A stretch of DNA of 64,000 nucleotides from Propionibacteriaceae bacterium ZF39 (GTDB lineage: Bacteria; Actinomycetota; Actinomycetes; Propionibacteriales; Propionibacteriaceae), in contig CP154795.1 of NCBI GenBank assembly GCA_039565995.1, positions 3,038,001-3,102,000 on the forward strand. The letters are read 5' to 3'. The translations under genes and the position numbers were made by a program. Below, piece after piece: positions 1-9,683 of the stretch; positions within the stretch are counted from its first letter, which is position 1, and the number at the start of each line of letters is the position of its first letter. The notes below the pieces were generated by a model. The model saw only the letters and a program-made list of their open reading frames with translations. It had not been told where the DNA came from and did not search any database.

Positions 1-216
1 AAACTGCAGGCGGACGGCATGTTCCTGGTCGGCCTCGACATCGTCGGCGACAAGCTGATGGAGGTCAACGTCTTCTCCCCCGGCGGGCTCGGCTCCTGCG
101 AGGCCCTCTATGGCGTGAACTTCGCGCCCGCGGTCATCGAGAGCCTCGAGACCAAGATGACCGTCCGCGGCCACTATGGCCAGGAGCTCACCAACGCGCG
201 TCTCGCAGCCAACTGA
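1..216 (+). CDS. Glutathione synthetase-like ATP-grasp enzyme, C-terminal part
   Basis: Only the last 71 codons lie in the window; the 5' end is cut off by the window edge. The tail reads LDIVGDKLMEVNVFSPGG. This matches the end of the ATP-grasp fold of prokaryotic glutathione synthetase, where the acidic and Asn residues (E and N of EVN) bind the metal and phosphate. Such enzymes join gamma-glutamylcysteine or a similar dipeptide to an amino acid using ATP in the cytosol. Actinobacteria usually make mycothiol, so the true substrate is uncertain. The gene converges with the ABC importer operon, whose last stop lies 28 nt away. Confidence 0.75.
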   Translation, partial: KLQADGMFLVGLDIVGDKLMEVNVFSPGGLGSCEALYGVNFAPAVIESLETKMTVRGHYGQELTNARLAAN

Positions 217-243
217 CGCAGGCACTCCGGCCGCGGGACGGGG

Positions 244-1326
244 TCAGCCGACCACGTTCCGCGGCTCGGCGAAGTGGCACGCCGACGCGTGTTCGCCCGA
301 CCCGTCGGGCCGCATGACCAGCTTCGGCTCGTCGGTCTTGCAGATCTCCTGGGCCTTCCAGCACCGGGTGTGGAAACGACATCCCGACGGCGGATTGGCC
401 GGGCTCGGCACATCTCCGGTCAGCACGATCTGATCCCGCGCGTCGCGCAGCGTCGGATCGGGCACGGGGACGGCCGACAGCAGCGCCTGCGTGTAGGGGT
501 GGGTCGGATGGGAATAGATCTGGTCCTCGTCACCGATCTCGACAAGCTTGCCGAGATACATCACGCCGACACGATCGGAGATGTGGCGCACGACCGAGAG
601 GTCGTGGGCGATGAAGATGTAGGCCAGCTCGAGCTCGTTCTGAAGGTCCTCGAGGAGGTTCACCACCTGCGCCTGGACCGACACATCGAGCGCCGACACC
701 GGCTCGTCACAGATCAGCACCTTGGGGTTGAGCGCGATCCCGCGGGCGATACCGATGCGCTGGCGCTGGCCGCCGGAGAACTGGTGGGGATAACGGTTGA
801 TGTGCTCGGGGTTGAGGCCCACGAGGTCGAGCAGCTCCTCCACCCGCTTGCGCCGCCCCGCCTTCGGCACCGCATCCGGGTGGATGTCGAACGGCTCCCC
901 GACGATGTCGCCCACCGTCATCCGCGGGTTCAGCGACGTGTAGGGATCCTGGAACACGATCTGGATGTCGCGGCGCAGCCGGCGCATGCGCTCGCCGGAC
1001 TGGGCGTACATATCCACACCGTTGAACGTCGTTCGTCCCGAGGTGGGATCCTCGAGGCGCATCAGCAGGCGTCCAAGCGTGGACTTGCCACAGCCGGACT
1101 CCCCCACGATGCCGAGCGTCTCGCCCTTGAACAGCTCGAACGAGACCCCGTCGACGGCCTTGACGTGGCCGACGGTACGCCGCAGCACGCCCTTCTTGAT
1201 GGGATAGTGCTTCACCAGGTTTTCGGCGGTCAGGACGACCTCCCGATCGCGTACGCCCGCCTCAGTGCCGGGTTCGTGCCGCGTCGCTCCGCCTGTTTCC
1301 GGAGTCCGGGTGGGCTCAGAGCTCAT
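244..1326 (-). CDS. Peptide ABC transporter ATP-binding protein (DppF/OppF type)
   Basis: This 360-residue cytoplasmic ATPase is the second nucleotide-binding subunit of a dipeptide/oligopeptide importer. Visible motifs are Walker [10 protein letters not shown] (about residue 75), signature [14 protein letters not shown], Walker B LICDEP and the H-loop in FIAHDLSVV. The C-terminal extension has the Cys-containing [16 protein letters not shown] segment of the oligopeptide/dipeptide ATPase family, thought to bind an iron-sulfur cluster in some members. It is the last gene of a five-gene minus-strand operon. Its ATG overlaps the end of the preceding ATPase gene by 11 nt, which suggests translational coupling. 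Length is normal. The exact substrate cannot be read from the sequence. Confidence 0.95.
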   Translation of the reverse strand: MSSEPTRTPETGGATRHEPGTEAGVRDREVVLTAENLVKHYPIKKGVLRRTVGHVKAVDGVSFELFKGETLGIVGESGCGKSTLGRLLMRLEDPTSGRTTFNGVDMYAQSGERMRRLRRDIQIVFQDPYTSLNPRMTVGDIVGEPFDIHPDAVPKAGRRKRVEELLDLVGLNPEHINRYPHQFSGGQRQRIGIARGIALNPKVLICDEPVSALDVSVQAQVVNLLEDLQNELELAYIFIAHDLSVVRHISDRVGVMYLGKLVEIGDEDQIYSHPTHPYTQALLSAVPVPDPTLRDARDQIVLTGDVPSPANPPSGCRFHTRCWKAQEICKTDEPKLVMRPDGSGEHASACHFAEPRNVVG

Positions 1327-2380
1327 CGTTCAGCACCTCTTTCGCGAAGTGGCAGGCGCTGCGCCGACCACCGAGATCGAGCAACGGCGGAGGCGGGTCC
1401 TCCCGGCAGATGTCCTGGGCGTACCGGCACCGCGGATTGAACGCACAGCCCTTCGGAATGCGCGTCAGGTTCGGCGGCAGGCCACCGATCGCCGACAGGG
1501 TCTGGCCCTTCTGGTCCAGCCGCGGGATCGAGTCGAGCAGGCCCTTGGTGTAGGGGTGGGCCGGGTGGGCATAGAGGTCGAACACGTCGGCGTGCTCGAC
1601 GATGCGGCCGGCGTACATCACCGCGATGCGGTCAGCCACGTCCGCGACCACGCCGAGGTCATGGGTGATGAGGATCAGCCCCATCTTGCGCTCTTCCTGC
1701 AGGTCGGCCAGGAGCTGCATGATCTGGGCCTGGACCGTCACATCGAGCGCGGTGGTCGGCTCATCGGCGATGAGCACGGCAGGGTCGAGCGCGATCGCCA
1801 TGGCGATCATGATGCGCTGGCGCATGCCGCCCGAGAACTGGTGCGGATAGGCCTTCACGCGTTCGCGCGCCGCCGGGATCTTCACGCGCTCCATCAGCCG
1901 GATGGCCTCGTCCTGGGCATCGGACTTGTTCAGACCGCGATGCACCCGGAACATTTCCGCGATCTGCCAGCCCACCGGGAACACCGGGTTGAGAGCGGAC
2001 AGGGCGTCCTGGAAGATCATGGAGATCTCGGCGCCGCGGGTCTTCTCCCGCCGGGCGCGCTGCATCGTGAGGAGATCCTCCCCGCAATACTTGATCCGGC
2101 CGCCGGTGATGTATCCGGGCGGCGAGTCGAGGATGCCCATGATGGCCTGGGCGGTCACCGACTTGCCGGAACCCGACTCGCCGAGGATGGCGACGGTTTC
2201 TCCCTGGTCGAGCTTGAACGAGACACCGTTGATCGCCTTGGCCACCCCGTCGCGGGTGCGGAACTCGACGTGGAGGTCCTCGACATCGAGCAGACGCCCG
2301 TCCTGAGGGGTCCACTCGCTGTCGTGATCGAGATCCCGGCCCCGGCTCGTGCGGCCGTTGGTCAGCACTTCCTTCGTCAC
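1316..2380 (-). CDS. Peptide ABC transporter ATP-binding protein (DppD/OppD type)
   Basis: First ATPase subunit (354 residues) of the peptide importer. It has Walker [13 protein letters not shown], signature [14 protein letters not shown], Walker [12 protein letters not shown] and the C-terminal [16 protein letters not shown] segment of the family. A much longer open frame exists upstream, but it runs through the permease gene. The GTG at 2380 is preferred because AGGAG sits about 9 nt before it and it falls 11 nt after the permease stop. It heterodimerises with the DppF-type subunit to power the two permeases encoded just upstream. Confidence 0.93.
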   Translation of the reverse strand: MTKEVLTNGRTSRGRDLDHDSEWTPQDGRLLDVEDLHVEFRTRDGVAKAINGVSFKLDQGETVAILGESGSGKSVTAQAIMGILDSPPGYITGGRIKYCGEDLLTMQRARREKTRGAEISMIFQDALSALNPVFPVGWQIAEMFRVHRGLNKSDAQDEAIRLMERVKIPAARERVKAYPHQFSGGMRQRIMIAMAIALDPAVLIADEPTTALDVTVQAQIMQLLADLQEERKMGLILITHDLGVVADVADRIAVMYAGRIVEHADVFDLYAHPAHPYTKGLLDSIPRLDQKGQTLSAIGGLPPNLTRIPKGCAFNPRCRYAQDICREDPPPPLLDLGGRRSACHFAKEVLNDEL

Positions 2381-2391
2381 TCCGGGCTCTC

Positions 2392-3345
2392 CTATCGGGA
2401 CTTGGGGTCGAAGGCGTCGCGGATCGCGTCGCCGAGCATGATGAACGCCAACACCGTGACCGACAGGAAGATGCTCGGGAACAGCAGCATGTGGGGCGCA
2501 GCGCGCAGCATGCCGAGGGCCGAGGCGTCGGAAATCATGATGCCCCACGACACGATGGGCGGCTGGAGGCCGATGCCGAGGAAGGACAGGGTGGCCTCGA
2601 CGGCGATATAGACGCCGAGGTCGATGGTGGCCACGACGATCACGGGCGCGAAGGCGTTCGGCAGGACGTGTCCGCCGATGATGCGTCCGGGCCGCGCCCC
2701 CAGGGCCCGCGCCGCCTGCACATAGTCCTGGGGCTTCACCTGCAGGACCGAGGCACGCATGATTCGGGCGATGCGGGGCCAGCCCAGGATCGACAGCGCG
2801 AACACGACCTTGCCGACCACGACGAGATAGGGCGTCTCGAAGTTGGACGGGAAGGTGTAGAGGATGAGGATGCCGCCGAGCAGCAGCGGGACCGCGAAGA
2901 AGATGTCGGCGATGCGGGACAGCACGGCGTCGACCCACCTGCCGTAGAAGCCGGCGAAGATGCCCACGATGCCACCGATGACCACCGTGCCGAGCGTGGC
3001 GAGGACGCCCACCAGGATCGAGGCGCGGGCACCGTAGATCGTGCGGGAGTAGACATCGAAGCCCTGGCCGTCGCGGCCGAACCAGGCATCGCCGCTCGGT
3101 GGCTGGCGCACCTTGGTCTGGTCGGCGAACAGCGGGTCCGGGTTGGGCGAGAAGAACGTGAAGAGCTGGGGGAAGATCGCCATCGTCAGCATGATCACGA
3201 TCAGGATCGACGAGATCCAGAAGATCGGCCGGCGGCGCAGGCTCTCCCAGGCATCCGACCCGAGCGAACGGGCCTTCTCCGACTTGGGTCCCTCCGCCAC
3301 GGAAACCGCAGCGGGGTTGGCATCGGTGGAGGGGCGGTCAGTCAT
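2392..3345 (-). CDS. Peptide ABC transporter permease (DppC/OppC type)
   Basis: Inner-membrane permease of 317 residues. A cytoplasmic N-terminus is followed by a membrane segment (FWISSILIVIMLTMAIF), the OppC-type extracellular stretch, and the BPD_transp_1 domain. The EAA loop is seen as ALGARPGRIIGGHVLPNA, the site that docks the ATPases. It overlaps the end of the DppB-type gene by 8 nt. It forms the membrane channel with that protein and belongs to the same minus-strand operon. Confidence 0.94.
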   Translation of the reverse strand: MTDRPSTDANPAAVSVAEGPKSEKARSLGSDAWESLRRRPIFWISSILIVIMLTMAIFPQLFTFFSPNPDPLFADQTKVRQPPSGDAWFGRDGQGFDVYSRTIYGARASILVGVLATLGTVVIGGIVGIFAGFYGRWVDAVLSRIADIFFAVPLLLGGILILYTFPSNFETPYLVVVGKVVFALSILGWPRIARIMRASVLQVKPQDYVQAARALGARPGRIIGGHVLPNAFAPVIVVATIDLGVYIAVEATLSFLGIGLQPPIVSWGIMISDASALGMLRAAPHMLLFPSIFLSVTVLAFIMLGDAIRDAFDPKSR

Positions 3346-4258
3346 GCGAAATCCTCGGGTCGAGTGCGCCGTAGAGCAGGTCCACCAGCAGGCTCATGAT
3401 CAGATAGACCAGCACCAGCAGGGTCACCGTGGCCACGATCGCGCCACCGTCCTTGGTGCTGATCGAGTGCCAGATGTAGCCGCCGATGCCCTGGACGTTG
3501 AAGATGCGCTCCGTGACGATCGCGCCACCCATCAGCGCACCGAGGTCGAAACCGATGAAGGTGATCACCGGGATCAGCGAGTTGCGCAGTGTGTGGACCC
3601 CGACCGTGCGGCGCCAGGTGAGGCCCTTGGCCTTGGCCGTGCGGACATAGTCCGCGCCCAGGTTCTCCACCAGCGAGTTGCGGGTCAGGCGGGCGATGTA
3701 GGCCATGGACAGCGTGCCCAGCACGATGCCGGGCAGGAGTAACTGATGCCATGTTCCGGCTGTCGCTGTTGGTGGCAACCAGGCGAGGCGTACGCCGAAC
3801 ACCAGCTGGGCCACAGAGCCGAGCACGAACACGGGAATCGAGATGATGGCGAGGGTGCTGACGAAGACCAGGGAGTCGAGGAAGCCGCCCTTGCGGAGGC
3901 CGGCGAGCACGCCGGCAGCGATGCCGATGATCGCCTCGACGAGGAGGGCGATGACGGCGAGCTTCATGGTGATCGGCCAGCGCGCGAGCAGTTCGGCGCC
4001 GATATCGACGCCGTTGAAGGTCTGGCCGAAGTCCCCGGTGGCGATCTTGCCCATGTACTTGAAGTACTGCACCAGCAACGGGTCATCGAGGTTGTACTCG
4101 GCCCGCAGACGAGCAACGTAGGCCGGCGAGCAGGGGCGCTCACCGCAGCGGCCGACGGTGGGGTCACCCAGCGAATAGACCATTGCATAGATGAGGAAGG
4201 TGGTGCCGAACACCACCGGAATCATCTGGAGCAATCGACGGATGATGTAGGCGATCAT
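3338..4258 (-). CDS. Peptide ABC transporter permease (DppB/OppB type)
   Basis: Inner-membrane permease of 306 residues starting MIAYIIRRLLQMIPVVFGTT, the usual OppB/DppB N-terminus with its first membrane helix. The EAA loop appears as AKAKGLTWRRTVGVHTLRNS. Six hydrophobic segments are expected for the family. It is the first permease gene after the substrate-binding lipoprotein gene and is separated from it by a strong stem-loop at 4289-4320. It works with the DppC-type permease and the two ATPases downstream. Confidence 0.94.
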   Translation of the reverse strand: MIAYIIRRLLQMIPVVFGTTFLIYAMVYSLGDPTVGRCGERPCSPAYVARLRAEYNLDDPLLVQYFKYMGKIATGDFGQTFNGVDIGAELLARWPITMKLAVIALLVEAIIGIAAGVLAGLRKGGFLDSLVFVSTLAIISIPVFVLGSVAQLVFGVRLAWLPPTATAGTWHQLLLPGIVLGTLSMAYIARLTRNSLVENLGADYVRTAKAKGLTWRRTVGVHTLRNSLIPVITFIGFDLGALMGGAIVTERIFNVQGIGGYIWHSISTKDGGAIVATVTLLVLVYLIMSLLVDLLYGALDPRISHD

Positions 4259-4288
4259 CGGGTTCCTCTCACCGGGCTACCCATGAAA

Positions 4289-4320
4289 CCGGCTGGCTCG
4301 CCGAACGGCGAGCCAGCCGG
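4289..4320 (-). terminator. Intra-operon stem-loop behind the binding-protein gene
   Basis: A perfect 14-bp inverted repeat, CCGGCTGGCTCGCC and its complement, with a 4-nt GAAC loop. It lies between the binding-protein stop and the DppB start. No U-run follows, so it is more likely a partial terminator or a 3' mRNA stabiliser. Either would make more binding protein than permease, a common arrangement in ABC importer operons. Confidence 0.7.
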
Positions 4321-4337
4321 TCCTCACGGATTGATCG

Positions 4338-5963
4338 TCAGTTCTTGACCTTGATCGCGCTGAAGTCCAGCACGCCGAAGGCGTTGATCTTGACGTCGGT
4401 CACCTTGTCGGACCAGCCGACCGTCGTGGTGGGATACCACAGCGGGGTCGTCGGCAGGTCCTGGCCCAGCATGGCCTCGGCTTCCTGGTAGAGCTTGTTG
4501 GCCTCGTCGTCGGTGCCGGCAGCAGCGGCCTCGGCGAGCTTGGCGTTGAAGGCCGGGTTGTCATACTTCGACCAGTTCGAGTCCGCACCCGTGGTGTAGA
4601 TCGGGCCGAGGAAGTTCTCGATCGACGGATAGTCCATCTGCCAGCCGGTGCGGAACATGCCCTTGAGCTCGCCCGCATCGATCTGCTTGTTGTAGGTCGC
4701 GAAGTCGGGGGTCAGGACGACACGGCAGTCGGCGCCCACGGCATTCTTGATCGAGTTGCAGACAGCCTCGGTCCACTCACGGTGAGCACCGTCACCGTTG
4801 GTGGTCAGGGCGAGGACGCCGTTGTAGCCGCCGGCCTCGTCATAGAGGGTCTTGGCCTTGGCCGCGTCGAAGGTGCAGTACTCGCCGCACGCGGTGTCGG
4901 TCGCACCGTCGACGACGCTGGGGGCCCAGCCCTTCGCCGGGATGACGGAGCCGTGCATGATGTCCTTGGCGATCAGGTCACGGTTGATCGCCATCGACAG
5001 CGCCTGGCGCAGCTTCAGGTTGTCCCGCAGCTGCTCGTCGTTCGGGGAGAACACGATGCCCTGGAAGCGACCCGACGCCCGGTTGAGGTTGCGGTCGGTG
5101 AGGTCGGACTTGTAGGCGTCGCCGATCATCTGATCGGACGGGATCTCGTTGGTGTAGTCGAGGTTGTTGGCCACCACGTCGGTGTAGGCCGCCGCCGGAT
5201 CGGTATAGATGCGGAAGGTGAGCTTGTCGACGTTGGCCGGATATTTGCCCGAGTAGTCGGCGAACTTGGTCAGAACGGTGTTCTGGGTGTCCTTCGACTC
5301 GATCTGGAACGGACCGGCGCCGATCGGCTTGTCCTCGAACGCCTTCGGGTCGGCGAAGAACGAGTCGGGCATCGGGGCGAACGCCGAATAGCCCAGACGG
5401 ACCGGGAGGTTGGAGACCTTCTCGGTGGTCTTGATGGTGAAGGTGTAGTCATCGACGACCGCGAGGCCGGTCAGGGTCTCGCCGGCGGCGCCCTCCTCGC
5501 CGATCTCTGCGGCACCCTCGATGACCTTCATGAAGTAGGCACCGGCCTGGCCATTCTTGGCGGCAGCCGTGTAGTTCCACGCATCGACGAAGTTCTTGGC
5601 CTTGACCTCGGTGCCGTCCTGGAACTTGTAGCCCTGCTTGAGCTTGACCGTGAAGTTCTGGTTGTCGTCCGACTCGATCGACTCCGCGATGTCCATTTCG
5701 GGCTCAGCGGTTTCGGTGTTGTAGTGCACCAGCTTGGCGGTGAACGCGTCGACGATGTCGCCACCACACGTCTCGCTGGTGTTGCCGGGAACAAGCGGGT
5801 TCTCGGGCGTACAGCCCTTGATCACGACCGCGGATTCACCGGAGCCACCGCCGCTGCCGCTGCCAGATCCGGTGCCGGTCCCTCCGCCACCGCACGCGCT
5901 GAGTGCCAGCATGAGCACGCTGGCGGACGCGGCGGCGACGGCCAGGCGAGAGCGTCCTCGCAT
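4338..5963 (-). CDS. Peptide ABC transporter substrate-binding lipoprotein (family 5)
   Basis: Extracytoplasmic solute-binding protein of 541 residues. The N-terminus has Arg residues, a hydrophobic stretch and a lipobox LSAC with the lipidated Cys at residue 24, followed by a Gly/Ser/Thr linker. The body resembles SBP_bac_5 proteins (dipeptide, oligopeptide, nickel), with a typical RQALSMAINRDLI segment. The ATG at 5963 is chosen because AGGAGG lies 7 nt upstream and the signal peptide begins there; the open frame continues upstream without such support. It is the first gene of the importer operon and delivers substrate to the DppB/C channel. Confidence 0.93.
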   Translation of the reverse strand: MRGRSRLAVAAASASVLMLALSACGGGGTGTGSGSGSGGGSGESAVVIKGCTPENPLVPGNTSETCGGDIVDAFTAKLVHYNTETAEPEMDIAESIESDDNQNFTVKLKQGYKFQDGTEVKAKNFVDAWNYTAAAKNGQAGAYFMKVIEGAAEIGEEGAAGETLTGLAVVDDYTFTIKTTEKVSNLPVRLGYSAFAPMPDSFFADPKAFEDKPIGAGPFQIESKDTQNTVLTKFADYSGKYPANVDKLTFRIYTDPAAAYTDVVANNLDYTNEIPSDQMIGDAYKSDLTDRNLNRASGRFQGIVFSPNDEQLRDNLKLRQALSMAINRDLIAKDIMHGSVIPAKGWAPSVVDGATDTACGEYCTFDAAKAKTLYDEAGGYNGVLALTTNGDGAHREWTEAVCNSIKNAVGADCRVVLTPDFATYNKQIDAGELKGMFRTGWQMDYPSIENFLGPIYTTGADSNWSKYDNPAFNAKLAEAAAAGTDDEANKLYQEAEAMLGQDLPTTPLWYPTTTVGWSDKVTDVKINAFGVLDFSAIKVKN

Positions 5964-6108
5964 GGATGTCCTCCTCGTTGACTGCACCCTTCGTTGGGTG
6001 CGGGATATTGAGCCCTTTTCTAGGCCCCGAAAACTCGCTTGACAACAACCTGACGAAAGCGCAACGCGATTGTGACCTGCGGGTAACCCGGGATGGTACG
6101 CCCCCGGC

Positions 6109-8610
6109 TCAGGCCCGTCGCACCGGGGCAGGGTCTGGGTGTTTCCCGCCATACTTCTCCACCGATTCGACCGCGCGGCGGAGCAGGTCGGTGGCCTCGG
6201 TGAGCGGTGCGCGGACGCCGGGAGACAGGCGGTCGGCGGCCAGGAGTTCTTCGGCCAGGTCGAGCGTGGCCCGGCTGTTGGAGCAGGCGGGGAACGCCCG
6301 CAGGACCACCTGGCCGAGGGCCCAGCCACTGCGGAACGCCGCGGTGGCATCGATCTCGGCGAAGAAGCGCTGCACGAAGGCCTCGGTGAGCTCCCCCTGA
6401 TGCGGCAGGAAGAACCCCTCCGCGGTCGCATAGAGCTCATAGGCGCTCAGCTCGCCGGGCTCCATCAGGGCGGCGAAGGCCTCCTGTTTCGCCTCGAGAT
6501 CGGGCAGGCTGGCCATGGCCCGCGCCCGGTGCACGCGCCCCGCGGCCGAGCGGTCCCGGTCGAACGCCTCGTCGATGACAGCCCGGTCGCCCGTGAGCGT
6601 GGCAAGTCGGGTCACGGTCCGCCACCGGAGCTCGGCATCCAGTTCCCGCCCTTGGGGCAGTCCGACCCCGGCCAGCCAGTTGGTGAGGGCGTCCGTGTCG
6701 TCGGTGCAGCCCATGAGCGCCCGCCAGGCCGACAACTGGAGGTCGGTCCCCGGTTGCGAACGCGCCAGGATCTCACCTGCCGTGTCGGCGATCCGGCACA
6801 GCCGTCGACGCCGCTCATCGGGCCGCGAGTAGGGCCCGGCCAGCGTTGTCTGGGACCAGTCGAGGACGGCCCGCGCGATCAGGTCCTCCTGCTCCTCGGG
6901 CAGTTCCATCTCGAGGGTCTGCAGCGCGATCTCGGGGTCGAGTTCGACCGAACGCATCTGGTCGCGGATGCTGTTCCACAGCACTACCCGAGCGAGTGGG
7001 TCAGCGATCGCCGACACCGGCGGCCAGTCCTCGACCGGGCGGCTGGGGCGTACCCTCGCCCAGGTCTCGTCCGCCACATCCGGCAACACGAATCCGTCAG
7101 GCAGCGCGACGCGCGTCCGTTCGGACACCTCCACCCGTTCGCGCCCCAGTTCTGCGCCGTCCGCGGCGAGCGCCGCGACCGCGATGGTGTGGGTGCGGTC
7201 GGCGGGTTCCCCGCCGGGCGTACGCCGGATCTGTGCCCCGGCAGCTTCGTCGGCGGGTGCGCCCTCCGGCTCCTCGGCGACCAGCAGATCCATGCCGGCA
7301 CTCTGCAACCAGGCCGCGGCCCAGGCCTCGAGATCCTCCGCGCCGGCGCGTTCCAGCGCTGCCAGCAGGTCGGCGAACTGGGCATTGCCGAAGCGGTGCT
7401 CGGCGATGTAGTCGCGCAGGCCGGCCCGGAAGACATCCCATCCGATGGTGACCACGAGCTGCTTGAGGACACCGGCGCCCTTGGCATAGGAGATGCCGTC
7501 GAATTGCGCCAGCGCGTCCGCGGTGTCGTGGGCACCGTCGCCGGCGATGGGATGGGTCGTCGGGCCTTGGTCGGCGATGGCACCCCAGTCCTTGCGGTTG
7601 AGGCCGAAATCCACCCACAGGGCGTAGTCGGTGTGCTCGGCGCAGACTTCGTGGGCGAGGTATTCCGCGAACGATTCGTTGAGCCACAGGTCGTTCCACC
7701 AGCGCATGGTGACCATGTCGCCGAACCATTGATGGGCAAGCTCGTGCACGATCGTCCCGGCGCGCGCGGCCCGCTCGGCCCGGGTGGCCTGCCCGCGGAA
7801 CAGGAACGCGTCACGGAAGGTCACGCAGCCCGGGTTCTCCATGGCCCCGGCGTTGAAGTCGGGGACGAAGGCCTGGTGATAGTCGCCGAAGGCGTACCGC
7901 TCCCCGAAAATCTCGTGGAACGCGTCCAGCCCCTGCTTGGTGACGCGCAGGATGTCGTCGGCCTCGGTGCCGAGTTCGGCGGCGAGCGAGGCGCGTGCGT
8001 GCAGCCCGAGTCGGATGCCGTCGTGCTCGTCCCAGGTGGAGGCATAGGGCCCGGCCACGATCGTGACGAAATAGGAGGCGAGCGGCGGGGTCTCAGCCAT
8101 CTCCCACTCCCCCGGGCTGATCTCGGTGAACACGCCGTTGCCGAGCACGGTCCAGTCGCGCGGGGTGGAGACGCGCATCGCGTAGGGGGCCTTGAGGTCG
8201 GGCTGGTCGAAGCACGCGAACCACCTGGGCCCGGCATCCAGGAACGACATCGCGTACAGATAGGCGTTGTCGTCGGCCGGATCGACGTGGCGGTGGAGAC
8301 CCTCCCCGTCGTTCGAATAGGCCATCTCCCCGCTCAGCGTCAGCGTGTTCTCCCCGACTGTCGGCGTGAACGGCAGTCGGCCGGCCACGAGCAGGTCGGG
8401 ATCGAGGTCCTCGCCGTTGAGTTCGGCGCGCAGGAGTTGCTCGGGCCGGAACTCGACGAACGTCGGTGCACCCGGTTCTGCGGCGACGAACTCGATCGTC
8501 GTCGTCGAGAGGAAGGTGGCGGATTCCCGGAGGTCGAGTTCGACCGAGACCCGTTGGACGCGGAGGCAGTGGAACCGCTCACTCGCCTCCGCACGATTGA
8601 GCGCCGACAT
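6109..8610 (-). CDS. pepN: Aminopeptidase N (M1 family zinc metallopeptidase)
   Basis: Cytosolic aminopeptidase of 833 residues that removes N-terminal amino acids from peptides, fitting its place beside a peptide importer. Visible motifs are GAMEN at residues 255-259, which binds the substrate N-terminus, and the zinc site HELAHQW beginning at H289, with the third ligand Glu in NESFAEY about 19 residues later. A long helical C-terminal domain follows, as in actinobacterial PepN. The start MSALNRAEAS at 8610 is supported by a minus-strand TACGGT box 6 nt upstream, which suggests a leaderless transcript. Confidence 0.95.
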   Translation of the reverse strand: MSALNRAEASERFHCLRVQRVSVELDLRESATFLSTTTIEFVAAEPGAPTFVEFRPEQLLRAELNGEDLDPDLLVAGRLPFTPTVGENTLTLSGEMAYSNDGEGLHRHVDPADDNAYLYAMSFLDAGPRWFACFDQPDLKAPYAMRVSTPRDWTVLGNGVFTEISPGEWEMAETPPLASYFVTIVAGPYASTWDEHDGIRLGLHARASLAAELGTEADDILRVTKQGLDAFHEIFGERYAFGDYHQAFVPDFNAGAMENPGCVTFRDAFLFRGQATRAERAARAGTIVHELAHQWFGDMVTMRWWNDLWLNESFAEYLAHEVCAEHTDYALWVDFGLNRKDWGAIADQGPTTHPIAGDGAHDTADALAQFDGISYAKGAGVLKQLVVTIGWDVFRAGLRDYIAEHRFGNAQFADLLAALERAGAEDLEAWAAAWLQSAGMDLLVAEEPEGAPADEAAGAQIRRTPGGEPADRTHTIAVAALAADGAELGRERVEVSERTRVALPDGFVLPDVADETWARVRPSRPVEDWPPVSAIADPLARVVLWNSIRDQMRSVELDPEIALQTLEMELPEEQEDLIARAVLDWSQTTLAGPYSRPDERRRRLCRIADTAGEILARSQPGTDLQLSAWRALMGCTDDTDALTNWLAGVGLPQGRELDAELRWRTVTRLATLTGDRAVIDEAFDRDRSAAGRVHRARAMASLPDLEAKQEAFAALMEPGELSAYELYATAEGFFLPHQGELTEAFVQRFFAEIDATAAFRSGWALGQVVLRAFPACSNSRATLDLAEELLAADRLSPGVRAPLTEATDLLRRAVESVEKYGGKHPDPAPVRRA

Positions 8611-8616
8611 GGCGTG

Positions 8617-8682
8617 ACCGTATCGCGTTCTGTCCCCCATCAGCGGGGGTGCGCACAATCCGGCGTGGGCCGGAACTAAATT
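8617..8682. promoter_or_regulatory. Divergent leaderless promoters for pepN and the LLM oxidoreductase gene
   Basis: On the minus strand TACGGT (8617-8622) lies 6 nt before the pepN ATG. On the plus strand TAAATT (8677-8682) lies 7 nt before the ATG at 8690. Neither start has a Shine-Dalgarno sequence. This is the usual actinobacterial leaderless layout, where the transcript begins at the start codon. Confidence 0.6.
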
Positions 8683-8689
8683 CGGGTCC

Positions 8690-9682
8690 ATGCGCTTCGG
8701 ACTTTTCATTCCCCAGGGTTGGCGTTTCGATCTGGTCGGGATCGAGCCGGCCTCCCAATGGCCGACGATCAGGGCTCTCGCCCAGCGGGTCGACCGCGGC
8801 ACGGCGTGGGACAGTTTGTGGGTCTATGACCATTTCCACACCACGCCGAAACCGAGCGAGGAAGCGACCCACGAGGCCTGGTCGCTGATGGCCGGCCTGG
8901 GCGCGGCCACCGAACGCATCCGCCTCGGCCAGATGTGCACCTGCATGGCCTATCGGCCGCCCACCTATCTCGCCAAGGTCGCCGCGACGTGTGACCACAT
9001 CTCCGGCGGCCGCATCGAGATGGGCATCGGCGCGGGGTGGTATGAGCACGAATGGCGCGCCTATGGCTATGGGTTCCCGCGGGCCGGCGTACGCCTGGGA
9101 ATGCTCGATGAGGGCGTCCAGATCTTCAAGCAGGCCTGGGAAACCGGCGAGGTGAACTTCTCGGGCCAGCACTATCAGGTCGACGGCGCGCTCGTGCATC
9201 CGCGCCCGCTGCAGCAGCCGCGCATCCCGCTGTGGATCGCCGGTGGTGGCGAGAAGGTGACGCTGAAGATCGCGGCGAAGTACGCCGACTACACCAACTT
9301 CGACGGCACGCCCGAGGGTTTCGCCCGCAAGTCCGACCTGCTGCGCCAGCACTGCGCCGACGTCGGCACCGACTTCGACCGGATCGTGCGCTCGTCCAAC
9401 TACAACAGTTTCATCGGCCGCGACGAGGCCGAGGTGGCCGAGCGGCGACAGGCGTACATCGATCGCGTCCGGCCCCACCTCAACGAGTCGCAGATCGCCG
9501 GCCAGCTCGGGGCGTTCGACAACCTGCCGGGGACGGGTACGCCCGAGCAGATCGTCGAGAACCTCCGCGCGATGGAGAAGCTGGGGATGACCTACGCGAT
9601 TCTCTATTTCCCGGAGCTCGCGTATGACACCTCGGGCCTCGAGCTGTTCGAGACCGAGGTCATCCCGGCGCTACAGAGCTGA
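8690..9682 (+). CDS. LLM class F420-dependent oxidoreductase
   Basis: Luciferase-like monooxygenase fold protein of 330 residues, close to the usual length. It starts MRFGLFIPQG and shows ISGGRIEMGIGAGWYEHEW, a typical segment of F420-dependent LLM proteins (TIGR03560-like), then PLWIAGGGEK near the middle. Such enzymes transfer hydride between coenzyme F420 and a small substrate in the cytosol; the substrate is not predictable here. It is divergent from pepN and converges with the MFS gene, with only one base between the stops. The start is supported by TAAATT 7 nt upstream. Confidence 0.88.
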   Translation: MRFGLFIPQGWRFDLVGIEPASQWPTIRALAQRVDRGTAWDSLWVYDHFHTTPKPSEEATHEAWSLMAGLGAATERIRLGQMCTCMAYRPPTYLAKVAATCDHISGGRIEMGIGAGWYEHEWRAYGYGFPRAGVRLGMLDEGVQIFKQAWETGEVNFSGQHYQVDGALVHPRPLQQPRIPLWIAGGGEKVTLKIAAKYADYTNFDGTPEGFARKSDLLRQHCADVGTDFDRIVRSSNYNSFIGRDEAEVAERRQAYIDRVRPHLNESQIAGQLGAFDNLPGTGTPEQIVENLRAMEKLGMTYAILYFPELAYDTSGLELFETEVIPALQS

Positions 9683-9683
9683 A

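Noticed and set aside
4289-4320. Stem-loop as the end of a separate transcription unit
   Set aside because: The permease and ATPase genes follow on the same strand with tight spacing and no clear new promoter, so partial termination inside one operon is more likely.
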